Below, piece by piece: positions 32,901 to 44,086 of a stretch of DNA of 64,000 bases. This DNA is from Cladophialophora immunda (taxonomy: Eukaryota; Ascomycota; Eurotiomycetes; Chaetothyriales; Herpotrichiellaceae): NCBI RefSeq assembly GCF_000835495.1, contig NW_015622543.1:186001-250000 (forward strand). The letters run 5' to 3'. Every line of letters begins with the position of its first letter. Position 1 is the stretch's first letter. Under the pieces are notes generated by a model that worked only from the letters and a program-made list of their open reading frames with translations, did not search any database and was not told the origin of the DNA. Both the position numbers and the translations under genes were made by a program.

Positions 32901-33675
32901 ATCTGTTTGGGCTTGCCTGTTTGGCAAAAGGGCATAGACAAATATGTTGGCCGCTGAGCGACACTGTACAAGAGAAACACACCAATGAAATCGGTATGGG
33001 ATTGTTCGCCTCATGAGAGATTTTGCACCTGCAGAATCAATTCTATGCTTTAGACTGCTGGTCTTGTTTCGCTGTCAACCAGCATCCGGGCGCTTCTCAG
33101 TCAATAAAACACGACAGAGGGCTTGTGGTATGGTCCGGTGTATGCCTAGATATATAATCTATGTATCTTTCTCTTCTAACATGGCACAATGGATAGAATG
33201 TGCGGCGTCACTTTTAGATCCAGCCTCGAGATATCTATGACACATTCCACAGAAATACAAGATAATAAGTCGCTGATAGAAAAACCCATGTGGATTCAAA
33301 GGACGTCGGCCTCTCTCATGGCTCAAAGTTAAATGTTTCCTGGGGTGTAATGCCTGGCAGTGCGATGAGGCGACAGGGCTAGATTTAGGTACGACATGGT
33401 GAGCGTGTGCTCTAGGGGAGTGGCGTGAAATAGACTGCTCATCCTTATGCCGCTGGTAAGATGGACGGGCGTAATATGCACTTCATAGACACTCTCACCT
33501 AGCTTCCTCTGATATGGGCTCGAAGTGCGCTTGAAGAACAAATAGAAGGCCGTGTGTTTACTACGCTGCAAGATTACCATCCGAATAACCCCTTTGAACT
33601 TTGGGAGGCCGCCCGCCTGAAATGTATGGCAACACAGGCTTGAACAGAGTGTATCTCAAAGATGCATCGGCACAT
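26957..33675. other. 6.7-kb region without a supportable gene
   Basis: The largest gap in the gene-rich half. Many overlapping open frames under ~205 codons occur on both strands, none with a recognisable domain, consistent splice structure or codon bias. The proximal 2 kb, upstream of the Myb gene, contains G-runs (27337-27353, 27394-27418, 27896-27906), a TGACCG repeat near 28019-28042 and CAAG units near 28934. It may hold a long promoter, a noncoding RNA or a fast-evolving gene; I cannot tell. Confidence 0.5.
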
Positions 33676-34287
33676 TCACCTCGCCTCGCCTCCAGCGAGG
33701 ACCTTTCGCCTCTGTTGTAGAATCCGAGTCTGTGGCGTGCCCTTGCCCTTGTTGGTGCGTCTTCCCCTTGGGCTTCTCCTTTCGCCCCAGTCCCCGTCAC
33801 TCGAATCCACTTCGGGATCGATGTCTTCGTCAGCGGTTTCATCTGGGCCGTCGTTCGAGCCCGGGTCCCCAAACGTTTCCTCCGTCCGCTCCTGCAGATA
33901 AGGGTCAAATTTGCCGTCGCGCCTCTCTTGCATGGCCTTCCTGGCTTGGTTCTGCCAGCTCCGTTCGTAGCAGCCCTCGCTCACGTCGCGCTTGAACTTG
34001 TGCACCGCGGCCTTGACGTAGGGGTCGTCGAGCACGAATTCCACTGAGAGCGGGCACTTCAGGCGCCCCTCGGCGTCGAGTTCGTACTTCCGATACCGGG
34101 GTGGGAGGCTGTCGATGATGGTGCGCTTTTCCGCCTCCGTGTAGCTGTCGGCTTCGGCGGTCCAGTTTGAGACGGCCGTCACGAGAAACCCGTGGATGTC
34201 CGCGGTGATGATTGGCGACGAGGAGTTTAAGATTCGAGGCGAGGACCAGGGACCCGTGTTGCGCACTGGTCGTTTTGCGCGGCGCAT
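33676..34287 (-). CDS. ASXH-domain (Asx homology) protein
   Basis: Single exon, 203 aa, with a true ATG at 34287 (MRRAKRPVRN). Residues ~12-135 fit the ASXH/DEUBAD-like helical domain of animal Asx/ASXL and related fungal proteins: WSSPRILNSSSPIITADIHG, then YTEAEKRTIIDSLPPR, a segment ending FVLDDPYVKAAVHKFKRDV, and QARKAMQERRDGKFDPYL. In animals ASXL proteins activate a BAP1-type H2A deubiquitinase; a chromatin role here is inferred from the domain. The C terminus is acidic, then basic and disordered. A GT microsatellite begins 13 bp upstream of the start. Confidence 0.75.
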   Translation of the reverse strand: MRRAKRPVRNTGPWSSPRILNSSSPIITADIHGFLVTAVSNWTAEADSYTEAEKRTIIDSLPPRYRKYELDAEGRLKCPLSVEFVLDDPYVKAAVHKFKRDVSEGCYERSWQNQARKAMQERRDGKFDPYLQERTEETFGDPGSNDGPDETADEDIDPEVDSSDGDWGERRSPRGRRTNKGKGTPQTRILQQRRKVLAGGEAR

Positions 34288-35248
34288 CTTGGACAGGTAG
34301 TGTGTGTGTGTGTGTGTGTCTTGCTGGCGCTCTCAGTGACGGCCGACAGTGGTAAGACTTTCTCTCGACACCGCCGCCGCGGCCACCCACGAAGGGAGAT
34401 TGGAGTGGTGATAAGACTAGTGAGAGGAGGGAGGACCGGCACAAGCACCAGACAAGTCAACCTGGGTCAGAAGCAGTTGCGATCTTCTCAACGGTGTGGG
34501 AGGCTAAGGTCGCTGGGCTGTCGCGGAACTTTGACGGTTGTGTGGTGTTAATTGGTCACACTCGGTCCGTTTCTTCCATGTATCAAGACAAACAGGCACT
34601 GAACGGGCAAGGATGGCCGGGACAAACATAAAACCAAATTGGTGGCGAGAGAGACCAGGTCACCAGGGAGGTGGCAAGGTTGGCATGGTGAGCCAGCCTC
34701 ATCAGGGTTTTGTGTAACGAGGGAAGCCTCGTTCTCACTTCGTGCAAGGGCCATACAGCAAACAAGTACTTACTTTGTGCTGAGAAGTTGTACAGGGTCC
34801 TCCATGCGTACAGTAATCGGGTCGGGCCACGCAGTCTACCGGGTCCCAGATTATCCAGTCACGGGCACAGAATTTCTCTTCTATATACTGTATATGCTTC
34901 GTGGTGCACCATATGGAGTTATGCCATCAACTCTTATGGTCTCCCAAGAGTGACGAATGAAGATGGCGATGCCGAGGCTGTTCGTGGAGCCAATCAGCGG
35001 CGACGGTCCCTTGGCGCGCCTGCGTCCGTCTCTGGCTGCGGCGGCGGCCAATTCGGTGACTATCGTGCCAACTCAGCCCTCACCTTCATCCATCTCCCCA
35101 TCCATCTCCCCATCCATCACTCCATCATCCATCATCTTCCGACAGCGTCCTGCTTCCCTCCCCCTCTGTCTCTTCGCCATAAGACGCCGCTGGATGTAGG
35201 CCGCGGCTGTCCCCCGCCACCGTCTAGGATCGCCTGTGCGATCGCACC
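34288..35248. other. Intergenic region between divergent genes
   Basis: Divergent promoter region of the ASXH and PEX16 genes. It contains a (TG)9-10 microsatellite at 34301-34319 and CATC/CTCC-rich repeats at about 35085-35135 in the probable PEX16 leader. No gene seen. Confidence 0.6.
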
Positions 35249-36583
35249 ATGGCCTCAGCGACGTCAGCGGTGCGCCGAACCGTCCACGCGACCATCCACT
35301 CCCTTTCCAGCGCATCCGCCGACTTGACCAAAGCAGCCATAAACCTTCCCTCCACCTATTCCAACTATGTCACATCAAATTCCTCCTCGGTCTCTACCAT
35401 TGAGAGCAGCCTGCGGTCCTTGACCTATCTCCTTCCCGGCGCACGATTCCACGACACTGAACTCGCCTCGGAATCAGTGCATACTTTCGTTCAACTCTTA
35501 TCCATCTACCATGATCATCTCCTTAAGAATCGCGCTGCGTTGTTGGCGCTGACTCCTTCTGTTCTCAAAGTTAAAAACCTCAAACTTCAGAAGCCGAAGC
35601 CTTCGCTGCATGCTCGCTATACTACATTCTGGACTTCGTCCTCGTCCCTCTATAATAAGATCGCCACGGTCTTGAAGATTGCGCAATACACCGAACTGCT
35701 ATGGGAAATGATTGCAAGGCGCCGAGGCGGCGAGAAAGCCAAATGGCGCGTGGTGGTGCTGCTGGAATCCTTCAAGGCCATCTGCCGCTTGTTATTGATG
35801 CGCATCACTAATTTGCGTCCAACTGTGACCCCACCGATGCCGCTGAGAGAGGACTTTGCCCCGGTTGAACCGGAAGAACAAGACGAGGAGTTTGCCATGG
35901 ACGAATTGAAGTCGGACAATTTCGATGTCAAAGACGCTTTGGGCGACGCTGGCGTCCCTACACCACCCCTCTCCGACTCCGGTAAACACGGCCCATCATC
36001 CTTGTCTATCACAGAGCCGTATAGCATGCCTCGCACGGGATTTACCCTACCCACTCTGCCCTCCCCGGACACCGTCTCATCTTATCTTCTCAACCATGTC
36101 CTCACGGCTGACGACGTCAAACCCGCCAAGCAACTGCTCCACCAGTTGAGTACTCTGCGTGGCCAGGCCGCCGAGATCATGTATATCCTGCGGCCTTTGA
36201 TCTACGCGCTGCTTATGCAACGTATTGCTCGGACGTATGGGTACGAAGGGAGCAAGTGGAAACGCAACTGGACACCATGGCTTGTGGGCGTCTCAATCGA
36301 ATACCTTTCCCGCCAACTCGCAAAGAAAGACCTGGCGGCAAGAGTTCCAGGCGGTGCACGATCTGGTCTCTCGGCATTGGAGCGTGAGGAATTAAAGAAG
36401 CGAGGCTGGCAGCTCGCGTGGTGGGGCATGCGAGGCGCATTTTACGAGAATATCACGAAAGTCTGGGTGCATGGCGCTGCGGCCTCGTTGAAGGGCAAAC
36501 CCATCCTGGACCTGCTTGGAGGAATCATCGAAGAATACGAGTTTCTATGGAGTAATTACTATTTCAGCACGTCGACAATGTGA
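35249..36583 (+). CDS. PEX16: Peroxisomal membrane biogenesis protein PEX16
   Basis: Pex16 is an integral membrane peroxin needed to form peroxisomal membranes, working with Pex3/Pex19 in membrane-protein targeting. Single exon, 444 aa. The sequence follows the family through its length: an N-terminal YSNYVTSNSSSVSTIESSLR, a conserved RFHDTELASESVHTFVQLL, TELLWEMIARRRGGEKAKWR before a central helix, an acidic variable loop (~200-260), then RPLIYALLMQRIARTYGYEG, SIEYLSRQLA and a C-terminal LDLLGGIIEEYEFLWSNYYF. The ATG at 35249 is well supported by the start of homology. I saw no oddity. Confidence 0.93.
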   Translation: MASATSAVRRTVHATIHSLSSASADLTKAAINLPSTYSNYVTSNSSSVSTIESSLRSLTYLLPGARFHDTELASESVHTFVQLLSIYHDHLLKNRAALLALTPSVLKVKNLKLQKPKPSLHARYTTFWTSSSSLYNKIATVLKIAQYTELLWEMIARRRGGEKAKWRVVVLLESFKAICRLLLMRITNLRPTVTPPMPLREDFAPVEPEEQDEEFAMDELKSDNFDVKDALGDAGVPTPPLSDSGKHGPSSLSITEPYSMPRTGFTLPTLPSPDTVSSYLLNHVLTADDVKPAKQLLHQLSTLRGQAAEIMYILRPLIYALLMQRIARTYGYEGSKWKRNWTPWLVGVSIEYLSRQLAKKDLAARVPGGARSGLSALEREELKKRGWQLAWWGMRGAFYENITKVWVHGAAASLKGKPILDLLGGIIEEYEFLWSNYYFSTSTM

Positions 36584-37251
36584 GTTGACATTTTGATTGT
36601 CCCCGCCACCGTTAGGGGTGCACCAGATTTGTCCATCGGAACCTCTAAGCGGCATCAATTGGATGGATTTATTGCAAAGGACTGTAAATCTAGAGTCTCG
36701 ACGTTTTGTAACTGCCATTTGGCGGGATGGAGTCGAGTCTAAGTTTCCCACTGAGGATCAAAGTGGACTCTCGCCAACGAGCAACTATCTGAAGTCGAAC
36801 ATCGAGCATTCTCGCTTGCTTTTCATTGGGTCTACAACTATAGCAGACTTGGGTACGACACTTTATATAGCAGGATATGGAGTAACCTCTTATTTTCCCT
36901 GCTCGCGATGCCTTCAATTGAAGGAGCTCTGCTCACGCTCGCAAGGTATCGGATCAGTTCAAGTAAAATTACACTCACACTCAACCAGGGCTGAAAAGTC
37001 ATCCTTATTTCCCACCGTCGTCAGAAAGCGATCAAGTTTTCGACACAATCTGTGCCCTTTCTGCCGCACCCTTTCTCACCGCCCTACACTATGGGTACAG
37101 GAGAGGACCAGGTGAATTTCCATCTCTTGGCTGTCTCCCCATCGTCAACTCTCTCGGTCGGCGAACTCAATACCCACGATTCGAGTAGTCAATCACGGCC
37201 GCTTTTTCCAGAGTCCTTGAAACATAACAACTCCCAATCATCCATCCGAAG
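36584..37251. other. Intergenic region
   Basis: 3' flank of PEX16 and 5' flank of the next plus-strand gene; no gene supported. Confidence 0.5.
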
Positions 37252-38013
37252 ATGTCGTCTGTTCGGCCTCCCAAGCGGCCGAAGCTCCAGCACCCGGGCT
37301 CAAGATCGAATCCCATCTCCATCGACGACGACGAATCCAGTTCTGAAGCCGATGACCTTCGCTCGCCCAGCCCATCAGACTCGCTTCAGCATTTTCTGTC
37401 CGTCCTGGACAACCTTAACCGCCGCGAGCACCTAGCGACGATTATGGGCCAGGTGAGACTCGCCACGAGCCAACGAGATGTCGTCAGAACCCTGGAGAAC
37501 CAGTCCCATTTCACGGCTCTTCAGCCAAATTTCGAGCGCGAAAAGGACTTGTCGAAGACGGCCAGTGCTGGTGGCGAAGAGCACGATACAAACTTGCAAG
37601 GAGAAAATGCTTCCCGCAAACAAAGTGCCAGCTCGCTGTATGAGGAAGACCATGGTCGTCAAGACAACCTACTGGACATCGAGGATACCGCTCCCGAGCA
37701 CATCGAGTGGTTGCTGCTTTCTGGTGGCAGTATCTCTGTGCATACCCGCCCGCTATCCAAAGCCCTGAGTCGGTGGGTCAATGCTCTGAACGAACTCCAT
37801 ATGTTGTGGATAGCATTGTGGGATGTGTACGACGCCATGACAAAGCCGGGCCCAAGTTCATTGCCGGCCAAAGCGAGAAGGAGGTGGGGCACAGGACACA
37901 ATTCGTCGATGTGGGACGACCTGGTGAGAATTGAAGCCGATGTGCAGGATGCACGGAGACAGGTAGAAGAGATTGGAGGTGCAATATGCGAGGAAGCGGG
38001 CGCCGATGCATAA
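37252..38013 (+). CDS. Hypothetical protein, probably nuclear
   Basis: Not recognised. Single exon, 253 aa. It begins with a basic stretch RPPKRPKL, compatible with nuclear import, then an acidic Ser-rich segment NPISIDDDESSSEADD, then a helical region around LQHFLSVLDNLNRREHLATIMGQV. A polar middle follows, and a C-terminal Trp-rich helical region (EHIEWLLLSGG, LNELHMLWIALWDVYDAM, then a charged coiled-coil-like tail). Composition suggests a small subunit of a nuclear complex, but that is inference only. Upstream and downstream genes share its strand without operon-like spacing. Confidence 0.65.
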   Translation: MSSVRPPKRPKLQHPGSRSNPISIDDDESSSEADDLRSPSPSDSLQHFLSVLDNLNRREHLATIMGQVRLATSQRDVVRTLENQSHFTALQPNFEREKDLSKTASAGGEEHDTNLQGENASRKQSASSLYEEDHGRQDNLLDIEDTAPEHIEWLLLSGGSISVHTRPLSKALSRWVNALNELHMLWIALWDVYDAMTKPGPSSLPAKARRRWGTGHNSSMWDDLVRIEADVQDARRQVEEIGGAICEEAGADA

Positions 38014-38918
38014 GAGAGGTGATACACCGACACAGAAGACGGGGCAGATACCTGTGAGCGGTGGTCCTTTTTATGACATTGTCTCGATATCGGAATTGGG
38101 AAGACAACACAAGGCTTGGAAATGGAGGCGTGAATGCACAGAGAAGAACACAAGCTTCATCCTGGAGAAAGGCGTGTCAGAGGAGCTGGGGGAAACAAAC
38201 ATGGACAAGGCTTGTGGCTGGCGGAAACGAGCACCTCAACGCATTCCATCCAACATGCCTTGTAGAATCGCAGGGGTAGTGGTTTTTTTGCTTGAGCTGC
38301 TGTTGGGAAGGATTCCAGTCGATGCTGAGACTGTTGGTGATAACCACATAGTGATAATCAGGTTTGTTCGTCGAGATTGAGCATGGAACGCCTCGACGGC
38401 TACAGATATTGCGACTCAAAATACTAACCTGATCTGTGGGTCATGAGGCGCCGCTTTACCAGTGTCCTCGCCTTTGCATTTGTGATATCCCCTTGCTGCC
38501 CCCTACGTGAAGCCCGCCGCTTTAGTGCCTCTCGCCTCACTTTCCCACTGCATATCGCCTAGCAAATACTTCATTCTGCCCATCGGGAGGTATTCGGTGT
38601 GCAGACATCAAACGTCTCAAGGATTTGTATTCAGATGTGGAGTGGGCTCGGTTGCCTCTTGTCCGGACAGTTCAGTGCTCGACCTTGAATCAAGAGTGCC
38701 CAAGGGCGTGAGACAGAAATCGTCAGCATTATCAAGCGAAACCGTGCAGAGGACAACCATCAAAGTGAAATCTCAATTACCAACTGGGCCAGCAGTTCTT
38801 TGTCAATAAAGTGTGACTTGTTGGAGGCCTTCCAGCTTCGTGGGCGGAAAGTATGCAGGTACTTTATGTGATCCAGCTAGCCTTGCCATTGTTCACCACC
38901 ACAAATCCACGGTAAAAC
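38014..38918. other. Intergenic region
   Basis: Nothing supportable on either strand between the 253-aa gene and the TFIIIC subunit gene. Confidence 0.5.
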
Positions 38919-41324
38919 ATGCCAGAGCCTCGTCGATCCGGCCGTCAACGCAAGGTCAACCCGCGGTACGCCAATGGGGGCTGGGACAAGGAGACTCTGC
39001 GCGTTCTCCGCGCCGAGTCCGAGTCGTCTGGCTCATCCCCTGCTGCGGAGTCGGCCTCAGCAGACTCAGACGACGGGGTGGCAGCCAACCACGGCTCTGC
39101 CCAGGAAGACGACGGGGCGTCTCTTGCCTCGGCGGCCTCGGTCCAATCGTCCGATGTCGAGACGCCGGACCAGGAGGAAGAAGACGATGGGGAGATGAGC
39201 GTGGCCTCCGACGACGGTGTCCCAAGCCGGAAACGACGGGGTCAGATATCACGGGCGGCTCAGGCCACGCCCGCGGGCGAAGCGACCCGGTCGCGGGGCG
39301 TGCAGCCTCCCTCCCAGCTCGGAAAGCGGGAAGCTTATGCGAACATCTTTGGGCCCGAGGTTGACGACCTGTGCGATGTCCTTGTAGCCCGGGACACATG
39401 GTTAAAGGGACAGGATGTCACGGTTCCCAGCAGGCAGACGCTGTCCGTTGCCATTCAGCAGTCACGCGACCTCGACCAAAGCAGCACTGGGAGAGATGAC
39501 GAGTCGCCGCCTTCACCAGAAAAGGAGAACTCGGCCACGATGGATTCGTTGTTTGAGACGGTGCAGAGTCATCAAGTTCTTGAGGCAATCGACCTGAAGG
39601 CTGTCTACGAGAAGTACTTGTTACGCGACATGCCAGGGCAATCGGTTGTTCTCGGTCCCTGGGGGAAACAAACGAAATTGGGGCTTGACTATCTCTCTTC
39701 CTTGGATTTGGGCCAAGCGTGGCTTGATCACGAACAGCCCAGTGATGCTGAAACGTCGTCGCACGCTAGAAAGCTGCCTGCACAGAGGCGGTATCATCAA
39801 GCCTGGCTGTTCAATGTGGGAGAGAAAGTCCAGTGCTTTGCGTGGGCGGTCGGAGCCCATCCAGTGCAGTATCTTGCCGTGGCTGTCAAATGCACCTCTG
39901 CCCAGAGACGAATGGCCTCCTTTGGAAAAGAATGCGAACGTCCGGCTTTCCATCCCTCCCCAGCCTATCCGACCAGCATCCAGATCTGGGCTTTTCACAC
40001 AAAATCCACCAGTATTGAAGGAATGCAGACGCTAGCAATGGACGCGGAGCCCAGCTTGGCGGTCGTGATTGGGACTGAATGGGGCAATATCCGCCAGCTC
40101 CGGTGGTGTCAGCTCGATCCTTATATAGAGACCAACCACGAGGACACCGTCAACCCAACCATCGGTCTCCTTGCGGCTGTCTCCAGCGACGGCCACGCTC
40201 GCGTCATTGCCGTGCCGCGTCCTGACCGTCGCGACGCCCGGGCCCCAATCGCTCTCCGAGCCGAGAAGGCTGGCTTCGATATTCCGCCTCCAACGGACAC
40301 GGTCTTCACGACGCTGGCGTTCGCCGACCCCACGAACCTCATGCTTGGTACGGCGGACGGGTTTCTCCACTGCTTCAATTTGACCGAGCCGATGAGTCCA
40401 GAGAACCGCCCACGATGCTACGTGAAGCAACAACTCCACCACACGTACGTCGTGTCGGTGTGCCCGGCCGTGCCGGGACCACAATCGCCGTTCGTTGCTA
40501 GCACGTCGGCCTCTGGCGACCTGGCGTTGACGGACCTGCGCAGCCCCGAACAGGACCGTGTGCACGTCCCTCGCCCCAGCTTCCCGACGCGCGACCTGCT
40601 CTACGCGCCGTTCACGCGCTCCTTCATCGCGGTCCTCGACCGCAGCGGCAACACCCAGGCCGAGAGGAACACGGCCACCTTCCTGGTCTGCCACCACATC
40701 CGGCAGTTCCCGAACCTGCTCAAGGTCGCCAAACTGCCGCACGACACGGGGGCAACGACGGCCTTGACAGGCTCGCAGTGGCACCCGTGCATCCTCGTCG
40801 GCAACGCCAAGGGCCAGGTCCACGCGACCAACTACCTCCGCAAGGTCCTCCCGTACCGCAAGTCGGACCCCAAGAAGGCCGTCGGCGCGTACCTGCAGAA
40901 GATCTGCGAGTACGCCTGGCGCCCGCTCACGGTCGAGGAGCAGCGGCAGAGACGCAGCGCCGACTCGTCGTCCCCGGCTGCCGAACCGACCGAGGAGGAG
41001 GACACACCCGACATCTACCACGGCCGCGACGCCCGCGCCGGCATGTCGCGTTTCCACGAGGGCTTCAAGCCGGAGAAGATCGAGGTCGGCTATCCCTCGA
41101 CCGGGGCCGGCGGCGCGAAGAAGGCACGGCCCAAGAAGGGCAGAAAGCCCGACGACGCCGAGGACGGCGGCACGGGCGCGGGCGAGGCCGTCTTCGAAGA
41201 AGAGCAGGCCGTCACTGCGCTCGAGTGGAACCCCAACGCGGCCTGCGCCGGCGTCGTAGCCATGGGATGGGGCAGCGGCATGGTACGCGTGCAGGACCTG
41301 GCGTACGATATCCCCCCGCCGTGA
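38919..41324 (+). CDS. TFC6: TFIIIC subunit, Tfc6/Sfc6-type WD40 protein
   Basis: TFIIIC binds the B box of tRNA genes and recruits TFIIIB and Pol III; this family is the WD40 subunit of the tauB half. Single exon, 801 aa. The N-terminal ~200 residues are disordered with an AT-hook-like basic patch (RRSGRQRKVNPRY) and long acidic Ser stretches. A propeller occupies about residues 280-680, seen as loosely repeated blades such as WAFHTKSTSIEGMQTLAM, AAVSSDGHARVIAVP and GTADGFLHCFNL. The C terminus has the family-typical WHPCILVGNAKGQVHATNYL, YRKSDPKKAVGAYLQK, and EWNPNAACAGVVAMGWGSG followed by MVRVQDLAYD. GC-rich codon use opens a 468-codon antisense frame, judged a shadow. Confidence 0.85.
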   Translation: MPEPRRSGRQRKVNPRYANGGWDKETLRVLRAESESSGSSPAAESASADSDDGVAANHGSAQEDDGASLASAASVQSSDVETPDQEEEDDGEMSVASDDGVPSRKRRGQISRAAQATPAGEATRSRGVQPPSQLGKREAYANIFGPEVDDLCDVLVARDTWLKGQDVTVPSRQTLSVAIQQSRDLDQSSTGRDDESPPSPEKENSATMDSLFETVQSHQVLEAIDLKAVYEKYLLRDMPGQSVVLGPWGKQTKLGLDYLSSLDLGQAWLDHEQPSDAETSSHARKLPAQRRYHQAWLFNVGEKVQCFAWAVGAHPVQYLAVAVKCTSAQRRMASFGKECERPAFHPSPAYPTSIQIWAFHTKSTSIEGMQTLAMDAEPSLAVVIGTEWGNIRQLRWCQLDPYIETNHEDTVNPTIGLLAAVSSDGHARVIAVPRPDRRDARAPIALRAEKAGFDIPPPTDTVFTTLAFADPTNLMLGTADGFLHCFNLTEPMSPENRPRCYVKQQLHHTYVVSVCPAVPGPQSPFVASTSASGDLALTDLRSPEQDRVHVPRPSFPTRDLLYAPFTRSFIAVLDRSGNTQAERNTATFLVCHHIRQFPNLLKVAKLPHDTGATTALTGSQWHPCILVGNAKGQVHATNYLRKVLPYRKSDPKKAVGAYLQKICEYAWRPLTVEEQRQRRSADSSSPAAEPTEEEDTPDIYHGRDARAGMSRFHEGFKPEKIEVGYPSTGAGGAKKARPKKGRKPDDAEDGGTGAGEAVFEEEQAVTALEWNPNAACAGVVAMGWGSGMVRVQDLAYDIPPP

Positions 41325-42199
41325 GGGAGGCCTCTCATTGGATCCTCCGATGAACAGAGTCATAGTCATCGACAAAGCCCGCCCCTTCAAGTGGATCGGG
41401 ATCTCATACAGGGGGAGAGGGGCCTTGACAGTTGCCATCGCGCACGAATGAAAAGTTCTTTGACAGCCTCGCGGGACGGATGATTATCTCCCGCAATCGA
41501 CTGGCCGGCACGCTTCGACATGGAACAGAAGAGCTTAAGGAGCGAACCACTTGGCTATGTTTGAGCCGGGTCCAGGAACAGCAAGGGCTTCTGACTGAAT
41601 CTTTGCAGCCTGATGAGAGAGGGAGTCGATTGACATTGTAGGGTGCAGACAGCTAGGTAGCAAATACAGCTCAATGTGCACCCCTTCTCCTCTCTCGGTC
41701 CACCATATCTCCCTTTTTCGTTTCTTCCTTTCCAAGCTCCTTTCCTCTGTTTTGCAAAAGCACATTCTCCCTGATAGCTCCCATCACCTTTTCGACACTG
41801 TCAACGACGCCTTTTTTCCGGGAAACAGCGCTAATCAGACCCTAGGTAGTGTACATGACAACACAGGGGAGTACAGTCCATGCATCCTCAAGATCCCCCT
41901 TTTTCCCATTACTCTCACATGTTCCACATTTTTCTGCTTTTGTTTCATACCTCTGGAGCATCTTCTTTTCCGTATTTCAAACGCTTCATGCAATGCTGGA
42001 ATCGATATCGCTGGGTGGACAAAGGACGATGGACGCCAATCTCACCCATATCCATTCCCACCCCATGCCTCGAGATGGAAAATAAACCTGGCCATGAGAT
42101 TCAAGAAATGCAAAGGTTGGACAATCCCACATAGGATCATCCGTCCCAAGCCCTTATATCTCCCACAAGGTGAAGCAAGGAGTAGAGTCGACAAGACAT
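41325..42199. other. Intergenic region between convergent genes
   Basis: Convergent 3' flanks of the TFIIIC subunit and YAG7. Frames here are short and pyrimidine-rich; no gene supported. Confidence 0.5.
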
Positions 42200-43636
42200 C
42201 TAGCTCTTATTCTCGCCTCGGGGAGCACCTCCACCGCGACCTCCTCTTGGGCCGCCCCGACCACCGCCGCCACGATGGCCATCTCCTCGCCCTCCGCGAC
42301 CGCGTCCTCTGAACTCGCCGCGTCCACCACGTCCGCCTCGGCCTCGGCCCCGCTCACGGCGCACCTGCTCGAATCCATCGTTCTCCTGAGTGGGCTTCTC
42401 CTCCGCAGTGATGGCAGCAGCGCCTACTTCTTCGGCCCAGCTATTGGATTGAATTGCGGCAGGAGTACCTGCAAGCCCCGTCTCGGTCTCCGCAGGGACA
42501 CGCGGCACTTGAACCCATTCTTCGTTGGTAGCGCTGGTATCGGTCACCATGGATGCTTGCGGGTCCCATGCCTCGGCGACGGCGTTGGCGGCTTCTTCTC
42601 CAGTTGTGGTCTGTTCTGGGACAGAGGGAGTGACCTCAGGCTCAGCTATCTCATTGGCGATGTCTTCGGTCCGGATAGCAGCAGCATCGTCAAGTTCAGT
42701 CAGACCAGCATTTGCCACCGTGTTGTCGATTCCCAACTCGGCTGCGGCAGTCGGAGCTTCTTTTGCCTCGACCTCCTCTTCAATTTCCGGCTCCGTGCTC
42801 TGCACCACCTCCGAGGCACTCTGCAAGGCAGACTCTTTGATTTGTGCAAACGTGAACTCGAGAGGCTCACCATGGACGTCTGGGACTTTGTCGTCGGTGC
42901 CGTAAATCAGATTTTGCAGGGTTGAAAGTGAAGACTCGTTCCCTTGATAGACCAGTAGCAAAGCACCTTCAAAGGCACGACCCTCATCGGTATCAGCTTC
43001 TTCGGACTGACGCTTTGACGCAGCGGTGTGCAGGAAATGTGTGACAACTCGTAGCCCATCTTCGACCGCCTTTGTTTTGATATTCTCAATTTCCTGCAGC
43101 GCCTTCTCCTTGACAAGTGCAATCTCAGCCTCGTGTGCTTCGACCAACTTCGTCTTCTCTTTGGCGGCCTTCTCTTCAAGTTCTTGGGCGAAAGCACGGA
43201 AGTGGGAGAGCTGTTCTTCGAGTTGGTTGACCTGGTTTTGAAGCGCAGGCTTTTTGAGGATCTGGGCTTTCTGATCGGTGTTGAGTTTCTTTTGTGCAAC
43301 TAGGTCATCGAGGGAGACGTTGGGATTTTCGGTGATGACGGCGTCAGCTTTAGCAGAAGCAGCAATCTTCTTGTGCAAGTTGCGGATGTTCCTGATGAGC
43401 ATGGTCAGCATTGCTTCATCCCGTAAAGTGGAGATGAGCTACTTTGTCAGGTCTTTGATAAACGGGCTCTCCGCATAGGAATCGACACCATTTGTAGTAG
43501 GATGGCCTTCAGCAGCAGGAACTGCAGACTCGACAGTCGGAGTCACCGCACCGCCGTTGGCAGCCGCAGCTTCAGTTTTGGCTTTGCGCTTCTTAGCAGT
43601 CTTGGACTCGACGGGAACAGTGCTAGCAGTCGACAT
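42200..43636 (-). CDS. YAG7: YAG7-family ribosome-associated protein with RGG tail
   Basis: Two exons, 43636-43443 and 43391-42200 (51-bp GT-AG intron splitting a Lys codon), 461 aa. The N terminus is Lys/Ala-rich (SKTAKKRKAKTEAA-like). The family core crosses the splice: ESPFIKDLTK joins NIRNLHKKI, then ADAVITENPNVSLDDLV and LNTDQKAQILKKPALQNQV. A coiled coil with dimerisation region follows (~95-160). An acidic disordered region spans ~260-400, and the last ~50 residues are an RGG/RG tail (for example EFRGRGRGGRGDGHRG) expected to bind RNA. Yeast Yag7 is ribosome-associated. Its promoter lies between the start and the transposon island, only about 450 bp. Confidence 0.85.
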
Positions 43637-44086
43637 ATTGGACAGGCAATGGCTGGGCTATTGGTTCGTAAATTGAGATGCGGAACTGGAGCGAGCAATG
43701 CCTGGATTGAGACAGGTGGTTGCTGTTTGCGGGGGGCCTTCAGGCGAGATGGAGCAAGCGCAGGTGTTGGGTAACGTATTTAAAGGAGGTCAGATTACGA
43801 GACAAGCTTGAATGGAGTGGTTAAGCTGGAGTCCAGAAGAACAGAGAAGTTGAGTGGGTGTTGCAATGTGCTCGCGTGAGGCTCTTGACAAAAACGAAAT
43901 CAAATAGTCCCGGCCTCGCCAAGATGAGTGAAAACTACTTCGCGCCTCACCCCGCTTCCGGCGTAGGGTGATGCCGCCCTGTGCTCACCCGTTTCCAGTC
44001 GTGGGGGCGTGTTACGAATATGGTCAAAGGTAAGGACGGAAGAGGAACAGGAAAGGAAGGAAAGCCGAGTTGATATATTAGAACTA
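43637..44086. promoter_or_regulatory. YAG7 upstream region bounded by the transposon island
   Basis: 450 bp of normal base composition (CpA/TpG present) between the YAG7 start and the first base of the pogo terminal repeat. All proximal YAG7 control elements must lie here or beyond the transposons. No specific motif identified. The last two bases, TA at 44085-44086, are the left copy of the pogo target duplication. Confidence 0.5.

Noticed and set aside
38813..39399. Alternative frames over the first part of the TFIIIC gene
   Set aside because: Shadows of the acidic/Ser-rich N-terminal coding region, which is continuous with the conserved propeller.
40032..41438. 468-codon antisense frame across the TFIIIC subunit gene
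   Set aside because: It lies opposite a well-supported gene, is Arg/Gly/Ala/Val-rich as GC3 shadows are, and starts at a chance codon.
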